Assembly (NCBI GenBank): GCA_903875465.1
Contig: CAIQWB010000099.1
Span: forward strand, 62,001-126,000
Direction of reading: 5' to 3'
DNA from: an uncultured Verrucomicrobia subdivision 3 bacterium
GTDB taxonomy: Bacteria > Verrucomicrobiota > Verrucomicrobiia > Limisphaerales > UBA11358
Length of the DNA stretch: 64,000 nucleotides
In this document: positions 58,929 to 64,000 of the stretch, one piece after another
How positions within the stretch are numbered: position 1 is the first letter of the stretch
Layout: each line of letters begins with the position of its first letter
Notes under the pieces: model-generated
Database searches by the model: none
What the model saw: only the letters and a program-made list of their open reading frames with translations
Told to the model about the DNA's origin: nothing
Translations under genes and position numbers: made by a program

Positions 58929-59183
58929 TCACGGCTTTTTGTGGCTAATTATTTCGTTCATCCGTTTGGCTGCGCCCGCTGACGCGCCAGCCAGCCAGTC
59001 TTGCGAGCGAGCCAGGTCACTTGATTCCGGGAGGTGAAACAGCACGTTGAAAGATGCCAAACCACTGCGATATTCATCACAATATGCCTCAAGGTATGCA
59101 ATCTTTGATTCGGGCTGGGAATCAAATGGGGTCAAGGAGGGAACTGTTATTTCCCCATGCCGAGCGGCTTCAAGCGGCTGCAT
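58929..59183 (-). CDS. Hypothetical 84-aa protein
   Basis: A short frame with reasonable composition, including SKIAYLEAYCDEYRSGLASF and WLAGASAGAAKRMNEIISHK. No family was recognised. The same frame is open further upstream towards the decayed hicB locus, so it could be a fragment fused to that region by rearrangement. Coding is uncertain. Confidence 0.3.
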   Translation of the reverse strand: MQPLEAARHGEITVPSLTPFDSQPESKIAYLEAYCDEYRSGLASFNVLFHLPESSDLARSQDWLAGASAGAAKRMNEIISHKKP

Positions 59184-59287
59184 CCAGCGTAATTGCTGAC
59201 CCGGGTTTTCGACTGGCAGGCTGAAAAAGCCCGGGCCATTGCCGGGAATATGATAAATGGAATAACACGCATTGAAAATATACGTAA

Positions 59288-59317
59288 AATTTGGCGGATG
59301 AGTTCCCGCCGTTTCAC
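59288..59317 (-). pseudogene. HicA-like stub downstream of hicB
   Basis: Ten codons starting GTG encode VKRRELIRQI, which resembles the start of HicA-type toxins, 26 bases after the hicB stop. The frame then continues with sequence unlike HicA, so the toxin gene would be lost. The match is short. Confidence 0.3.
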
Positions 59318-59343
59318 ACCCGAAGCGTTGCCGCTTCGCAGTC

Positions 59344-59526
59344 CTATTGGGCGGCGGTCAAGGCTGCTTCGCGGTTAAATTCCAAAGCCTCTTTGAGGGC
59401 AGAACGCAAGTGCTTCAACAGTTCCACCCGGGTTTTTCCCTGGGAATTGACACCAGGAATTTCCTGCACTCAGCCAATCCACCAGCCGTCGTCCTGCTTA
59501 ATGATGGCATTGAAGGTTCTTTTCAT
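59344..59526 (-). pseudogene. HicB-type antitoxin gene interrupted by TGA
   Basis: The sequence reads MKRTFNAIIKQDDGWWIG, then TGA (59470-59472), then VQEIPGVNSQGKTRVELLKH and LRSALKEALEFNREAA to a TAG. This is the HicB pattern: N-terminal partially degraded RNase-H-like fold, EIPGVNSQGKT core, then the helix. Trp is expected at the stop codon, so it is a nonsense mutation or a base error. Intact length would be 60 residues. An upstream in-frame ATG two codons earlier is also possible. Confidence 0.75.
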
Positions 59527-59648
59527 GCGCATAATCTAATCACACTTTTCTGAATTAGCAAACCGGCCTTGGTCAAGGTTCCGGCAATGACCTGCAGGCC
59601 AAGGCGCCCCATTGACTTGCGGTGGCAGTTGGCCGCAGCCAAGTTGCC

Positions 59649-60563
59649 TCACATCCGCAAAAACACCCAACCGGAGAAGGAGACGGCGATCAAGCCGGCG
59701 GCGGCGGCGAGGGACCAGAGCAGACTCTTTTGCCGGGCAGCCAGGGCGAAGGTGGAAATGACCACGCCCATTTGCGCCGCGAGCATGCCGTAGAAAAACC
59801 GGGCGCTGCGTTTGTGATGGCGTTCGGCGGAGGCGTTGGACTTGCGCACTTGTAATTCGAAAACGTTGCCCACGACCTGGTTTAGCCGGGCCTCATTATC
59901 ATAGCGGGCGGTGCCGAAGCGCAGTCGGGCGGCGGTGAAGCCTTGCAAGGTGGCGCGATCGGCGCCCGGTTTGGTGAGGAGTTTTTCCACGTGGTCCAGG
60001 TTGGCGGTGACGGGTTTGATTACGCCATCAAAGGCCAGGGCCTGAGCTTTGGCCGCGCTCATGGCGGCACTCAAATCGTCCTCGGTGACCTTGGTGAGCA
60101 GGTCGGCGACATCGGTTTCCGGCCGGGCGGCGGCGAGGGCATCCAGCGCGGTTTGCACGTTGGGGGCGATGACCGGTCCGGGAGGGGCCGTCGGCAGTTC
60201 GGTCTTTTCCAAGGCGGCCAGGGTGGCAGCGATCGCCGGGGCTTTGAGGGTGGTCAGGGCGGCGGTGACCTCCGCGCTGTTTAACGGCGGCACGGGCAGG
60301 GTGGCTTGCAGCAATTCAAGGGTGTTTTGCTGGAGGGCACCCCGCAATTTTTTGGCTTGGAAATAGCTCCATTGATCGCCGGCTTTGGACTGGAGCTGGG
60401 CGGCCAGCGAGCGGTCGTACTGGGCGTGGGTCATTTCGCTGGAGGCAATCCCCGCGAGCAGGGTGGCAATGACGGTCATGATGATGGGCGTGGTACCCAG
60501 CACCTTGCCCCAAGTGTTCTGGGGCAGCTCGGCTTTTAAATTATCGGGGATTTTGGTCTTCAT
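59649..60563 (-). CDS. DUF4337 domain protein
   Basis: Two membrane segments at the ends (TTPIIMTVIATLLAGIAS near residue 30 and GMLAAQMGVVISTFALAA plus SLLWSLAAAAGLIAVSF near 260-300) flank a long helical region of about 190 residues. The signature HAQYDRSLAAQLQSKAGDQW and WSYFQAKKLRG identifies DUF4337. The helical part has an Ala/Leu/Thr-rich composition typical of an elongated periplasmic or cytosolic coiled coil. Function unknown. It lies 18 bases downstream of the YebC gene, so it is likely co-transcribed. Confidence 0.88.
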   Translation of the reverse strand: MKTKIPDNLKAELPQNTWGKVLGTTPIIMTVIATLLAGIASSEMTHAQYDRSLAAQLQSKAGDQWSYFQAKKLRGALQQNTLELLQATLPVPPLNSAEVTAALTTLKAPAIAATLAALEKTELPTAPPGPVIAPNVQTALDALAAARPETDVADLLTKVTEDDLSAAMSAAKAQALAFDGVIKPVTANLDHVEKLLTKPGADRATLQGFTAARLRFGTARYDNEARLNQVVGNVFELQVRKSNASAERHHKRSARFFYGMLAAQMGVVISTFALAARQKSLLWSLAAAAGLIAVSFSGWVFLRM

Positions 60564-60581
60564 CGCGCGGCGGGCAACCCA

Positions 60582-61304
60582 TTACTTCAGGGCAGCGTAC
60601 ACGCGGTGCACATCGTCATGGTCATCCAGCTCGTGGAGGAAGGCGGTAACGTCTTTGCGGTCGGCATCGGACAGCTCGGTGAAGCTTTTGGCGACGTAAC
60701 GGATTTCGGAGGCAATAATATTCCAGCCGGCGGCTTTCAAGGCTTTGGAGACATGGTCGAGATCCTTGATTTCAGTAAGAAACCGGGCGCCTTTCTGGCC
60801 TTCGGGGGTTTCATCGGCTTCCAAGGCTTCGTATTCCTGGGCACCGGCCTCGATGGCGTCGCCCTCGGCGTCGCGATTGATATCGGTGTGGGTGGCTTCG
60901 ACCACGCCGAGGTGGTTGAAGAAAAAGCCGACGCTGCCGGGCTGGCCGAGGGAGCCGGCCTTGAAAATGTTCCGGATATCCGGGGCGGTGCGGTTGCGGT
61001 TGTCGGTGAGGCATTCCACGACCACGGGGACTTTGTGGGGGGCGAAGCCTTCGTACACGACAGTCTCGAACTCGACTTTGTCCTCGCCGATGCCGGCGCC
61101 TTTTTTGATGGCGCGCTCGATGGTGTCCTTGTAGACGGACGCTTTTTTGGCTTTTTCAATGGCGGCAGCGAGGCGCGCGTTGAGGTCCGGGTCAGGGCCG
61201 CCGAGTTTGGCTGCGACCATGATTTCGCGGACCAGTTTGACGACCATCTGGCCTTTTTTCTGCGCGTTGATTTCGCGCCCGGCTTGTTTCCATTGTGCAC
61301 CCAA
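60582..61304 (-). CDS. YebC/PmpR family protein
   Basis: YebC/PmpR proteins bind DNA or act at the ribosome on difficult peptide sequences. The N-terminus has the family Lys/Arg-rich start AQWKQAGREINAQKKGQMVV and LVREIMVAAKLGGPDPDLN. ASVYKDTIERAIKKGAGIGE and YEGFAPHKVPVVVECLTDN follow. The C-terminus ends VHRVYAALK. 240 residues is standard. The ATG at 61304 starts the usual MGAQWK sequence. First in a likely operon with the DUF4337 gene. Confidence 0.95.
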   Translation of the reverse strand: MGAQWKQAGREINAQKKGQMVVKLVREIMVAAKLGGPDPDLNARLAAAIEKAKKASVYKDTIERAIKKGAGIGEDKVEFETVVYEGFAPHKVPVVVECLTDNRNRTAPDIRNIFKAGSLGQPGSVGFFFNHLGVVEATHTDINRDAEGDAIEAGAQEYEALEADETPEGQKGARFLTEIKDLDHVSKALKAAGWNIIASEIRYVAKSFTELSDADRKDVTAFLHELDDHDDVHRVYAALK

Positions 61305-61574
61305 GCGATTAGTCTCCCGATAACGTTGTTATTGTTTTAGCTATGGGCGATTGTGCATTTTTCCCGGGCGGGCGTCAAGGGAAGCTGGGGCAAGTGGAGG
61401 CTTTGGGCGCCAGGCTCTGGGCTGTGGGCGGGCTTGAGGTGTGGGGCGCGAGTTGGGGAATCCCCGGTGGGAGGAGGGGGCAAACTGGGAACAGGGCAAA
61501 GCGGTTTTGGTCCCAAAAGGGCGCCAAGAGCGCAGCGATTGGGCAGGCCGGCATGGGTGTCCGATAGCCGATGG

Positions 61575-62774
61575 TCAAGGCGATGAAGGAACTGGGGTGG
61601 GGCGGGGGAGCCAGATTTGGAATTGGAGGCCGGTGGGGGTGCGGTTGGTGGCTTCGACGCCGCCGCCGATAAATTTGAGGATTTGGCCGGCCAGGGCGGG
61701 GGCGAGGCCGAGGTCGCCGCCCGGGAAGGGCTGGCTGGCGGAGAGCACTTCAAAAAAGCGGGGCAAATCGCCGGAGGGAATGGTGTGGTGGTTGCTGGTG
61801 AGGGTGAGCACGACGGAATCCGGCCAGGCGTCGGCGGACCAGCGAACAGATTCACCGCCGGTGGCAGGTGTTTCCGGGCGCTGACATTTGAAGCAGATTT
61901 CCACGAGGCAAAGGAGGGCTTTGGCCAGCAGGGCGGCCTGGCCGCGGACGGTGCCAAGTCCGGCCGGGAGGGGCGGGAGTTGCAGGTGCCAAGGCTCGCC
62001 CAAGTTAATGGTGGCCCATTGCACGGTGGCGAGGACTTCATCCAAAGCCACGGAGGAAGTATCGCCGGCTGGCTGATTGAGCCGGAGGCGGGCGAGGAGC
62101 AGGGTATCGTCCAGTAGTTCCAGCAAACGCGTGCGGGAGATTTCAAACATTTGCTGCAACTCAGTGGCGAGCGCGCCGGAAGGCACTTCGCGAAAGGCGA
62201 GGTCGGCGGCGCCGAGCAAACCATTGAGGGGGGTGCGCACCTGATGGGCCACGAGGGTTAGGAATTCGTTTTTGGTTTGGTTGAGGAGGGCGAGTTCATC
62301 GTTGGCCTCGACCAGTTGCTGGCTGCGGAAGCGGATGGCTTCCTCCAGCAGGCGGCTGCGCAAGGCCCGGGTCTGTTCCTGCCGGTGATGGGCCAAATGG
62401 GTTTTGACCCGGGCCAGCACCTCGACTGCTTGAAAGGGCTTGGTAATGTAATCCAGGCCCCCGGCGGTGAAGGCCTTGAGTTTGGCATCCGTCTCATGCT
62501 GGCCGCTAATGAAAATGACGGGAATGTCCCGCGTATGGGCACCGGCCTTGAGCGTTTCGCACACTTGATAACCATCCATTTCGGGCATTTGGACATCCAG
62601 TAAAACCAGATCGGGCAGGGCCCGGTCGATTTCCAGCAAGGCGCCCCGGCCGCTGCTGGCGGTGCGCACGGGATAGGCGTGATGGTGCAGGATATCCGAC
62701 AGCACGCGCAGGTTGCCGGGAGTGTCATCCACCACCAGGATATCCTGGCAGGAAACGGGAAATTGGTCGGTCAT
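61575..62774 (-). CDS. Receiver/HisKA hybrid with degenerate ATPase domain
   Basis: The N-terminal receiver has the DD pair (ILVVDDTPG), Asp60 in LVLLDVQMPEMDGY and Lys112 in YITKPF. A helical linker follows, then HisKA with FLTLVAHQVRTPLNG (His177). The C-terminal HATPase-like domain has a G2-like GGDLGLAPALAGQILKFIGG. Its N-box (ALLCLVEICFKC) lacks the Asn and its G1 box lacks the expected Asp-x-Gly, so ATP binding is doubtful. 399 residues. The start is the ATG at 62774; a TTG 9 bases earlier is possible. It could be a phospho-accepting scaffold or pseudo-kinase. Confidence 0.85.
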   Translation of the reverse strand: MTDQFPVSCQDILVVDDTPGNLRVLSDILHHHAYPVRTASSGRGALLEIDRALPDLVLLDVQMPEMDGYQVCETLKAGAHTRDIPVIFISGQHETDAKLKAFTAGGLDYITKPFQAVEVLARVKTHLAHHRQEQTRALRSRLLEEAIRFRSQQLVEANDELALLNQTKNEFLTLVAHQVRTPLNGLLGAADLAFREVPSGALATELQQMFEISRTRLLELLDDTLLLARLRLNQPAGDTSSVALDEVLATVQWATINLGEPWHLQLPPLPAGLGTVRGQAALLAKALLCLVEICFKCQRPETPATGGESVRWSADAWPDSVVLTLTSNHHTIPSGDLPRFFEVLSASQPFPGGDLGLAPALAGQILKFIGGGVEATNRTPTGLQFQIWLPRPTPVPSSP

Positions 62775-63056
62775 AAAAATCAAGGTTTAAGGTTGGCGGC
62801 CAGCAGCCGCTGGCTCATGCAGAGACAGTGCGTCCGGGGGGCAGACAACGCCAAAAATAATCAGCAAGCGTGGCTAAAATAGCAACAAGCGCAGGTTGGT
62901 GGAGGGCTGGGCCTGGAGGCGCGCCAACGTTAGCCGGCTGTCTGCCAGGCAGTGGGTGCAACTTGTCAATTGTTTGTAACGGAATCGTCACGGTGCTGTC
63001 GTTGAATGCAACGCAAGGGGGGGGCAAACTCAACCGCTGGTCAAAAGCGCTGAACT

Positions 63057-63893
63057 GTGGAAGTCAATCGCACAAATCAAAACCCCGGGAAACTGGCGGT
63101 GGGAAACCCCGCCGATGGCGTGCCCACGCTGGCGGAGCTCTGGCAGCGGCCGCTGCCGGGGTTTGCGGGTCAGCCGGTGCGGCGGGGCTGTTGTCGCGCG
63201 CTGGCCGCGCTGGGGCAGGGATGGTTGCGGGAGGCCACGGGCTGGGAACATATTCTAACGGGCAACGATCCGTTTATTCTCGCCCCCAATCACAGCAGCC
63301 GCGCCGAAGCCCTGCTCTTGCCGGCGTTGCTGGCGGTGCAACGCGGGGGGCGGCAGGTGCATTTTTTGGCCGACTGGAATTTTTTATTGTGGCCGCTGGT
63401 GGGCTGGCTGATCCAGATGAATGATCCGATCATTGTGACGCGCAAACCGGCGCGGCCGAAGTTTTTGAATGCCTTGAAGCCGTGGTTCAAGCCGGTGGCA
63501 TCGCCCTTCAAGGAAGCCCGGCGCCGTCTGCTGGCGGGCCAGTCGCTCGGGATTTTTCCTGAGGGCACGGTGAACACGCAGGCCGACCGCCTGCTGCGCG
63601 GACAGAGTGGCGTGGCGCGGCTTTCGCTGGAGACCGGCGCCCCGGTGATTCCCCTGGGGCTCCAATTCGCCGGGCCAGCCAAACGCTGGCTGGGAGCGGA
63701 AGTGATGACTTTGCACATTGGCCGGCCCATGCGGCCGATGAAGAATTATATTGGCACCACTGCCCCGGCGGCCGCGGTGCGCGAGTGGCACGAGCAAACC
63801 ATGCAGGCCATCGCTGAACTTTCCGGTAAAACGTGGCACCCACACAACCCCAAAACCAAATATGCCCCCGCTGATTCAAGTATTGCGAATTGA
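63057..63893 (+). CDS. PlsC-type acyltransferase
   Basis: 1-acyl-glycerol-3-phosphate acyltransferase-like. The first motif is NHSSRAEALLL (His79, Glu84), an HX4E in place of the usual HX4D. The second, GIFPEGTVNTQADRLLRG, has FPEGT, followed by TGAPVIPLG. 278 residues is normal. The start is uncertain: the frame has a GTG at 63057 and another at 63120 just before PTLAELWQ. The stop lies inside the next gene's 5' end. Membrane phospholipid or glycolipid synthesis is the expected role. Confidence 0.85.
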   Translation: MEVNRTNQNPGKLAVGNPADGVPTLAELWQRPLPGFAGQPVRRGCCRALAALGQGWLREATGWEHILTGNDPFILAPNHSSRAEALLLPALLAVQRGGRQVHFLADWNFLLWPLVGWLIQMNDPIIVTRKPARPKFLNALKPWFKPVASPFKEARRRLLAGQSLGIFPEGTVNTQADRLLRGQSGVARLSLETGAPVIPLGLQFAGPAKRWLGAEVMTLHIGRPMRPMKNYIGTTAPAAAVREWHEQTMQAIAELSGKTWHPHNPKTKYAPADSSIAN

Positions 63894-64000
63894 AAACGAA
63901 AACGGCCGTCAACTGGCGCTCGAAGTCATGCGCGCCATTTACCGGGACGAAAAAAACTGGGTGCAGGCGGATGAAAAGCTCGTCGCCCGCGAAGAAATCA
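63862..64000 (+). CDS. Unknown protein, 3' truncated by window
   Basis: An ATG begins MPPLIQVLRIENENGRQLAL and continues AIYRDEKNWVQADEKLVARE to the window end. It overlaps the acyltransferase end by 32 bases. The pattern xIYRDEKNWV faintly resembles the start of GNAT-type acyl/acetyltransferases, but too little is visible to name it. Confidence 0.5.
   Translation, partial: MPPLIQVLRIENENGRQLALEVMRAIYRDEKNWVQADEKLVAREEI

Overview
The window reads as a chromosomal segment of a GC-rich, heterotrophic bacterium. I infer Verrucomicrobiota (Limisphaerales/Pedosphaeraceae-like), with moderate confidence. The grounds are a complete Bat/MoxR operon, a PEP-CTERM protein, several secreted glycan-degrading enzymes (GH29, GH51, GH43 with LamG domains, sialate O-acetylesterase), a very large two-domain glycogen debranching enzyme, and many dispersed intergenic repeats. 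No rRNA, tRNA, CRISPR array or complete insertion sequence was recognised.

Layout. 1-7.6 kb: the 3' part of hypE, a radical SAM protein, an M3 peptidase lipoprotein, then a fucosidase/sialate esterase pair on the minus strand. 7.8-17 kb: central carbon storage and glycolysis (51-aa membrane protein, osmC/CBM48/debranching operon, SPATA20-like protein, phosphofructokinase). 17-21 kb: an Arg/Gln/Asn-rich disordered protein, then lysA and a FIST protein as an operon. 21-22.7 kb holds no gene. 22.7-24.6 kb: a PEP-CTERM protein behind a probable sigma-54 promoter, and a HAD phosphatase. 24.9-33.6 kb: an eight-gene Bat operon (BatD, TPR/SH3, MoxR, DUF58, small membrane protein, BatA, BatB-TPR, Gln-rich BatC-like). 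33.7-38.2 kb: an arabinan-degrading GH43-GH51 operon. 38.7-41.3 kb: a DinJ-like/MazF-like toxin-antitoxin pair and a Fic protein. 41.6-45.3 kb: an accessory island made of an orphan contractile-tail sheath gene between two direct repeats of about 0.6 kb, followed by a duplicated palindrome-rich segment. 45.4-49.5 kb: nitrogen and stress regulation (NtrC-type activator, orphan Vsr nuclease, amt-glnK). 49.6-53 kb: imelysin/di-heme pair and a membrane protein gene with a premature amber stop. 53.2-56.8 kb: a secreted PhoD/phosphoesterase fusion. 57-64 kb: MEKHLA protein, YhiN-type flavoprotein, a decayed hicB(A) locus, DUF4337, YebC, a receiver/kinase-like hybrid, a PlsC-type acyltransferase and the start of one more gene.

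The most notable unexplained signal is a family of four small elements (162-225 bp) near 41.9, 44.6, 46.8 and 53.0 kb. They have near-identical inverted ends starting CCCGAACTC, and 5-bp target duplications (ATAAT, TTCAG, ATAAA) are visible directly. They look like MITEs. Two copies carry a reading frame that starts in one terminal repeat and stops in the other, and the 63-bp deletion separating these two copies keeps the frame. Two genes (a membrane protein and a HicB-type antitoxin) are each interrupted by a single stop where a tryptophan is likely, which could be real decay or a consensus error in the assembly.
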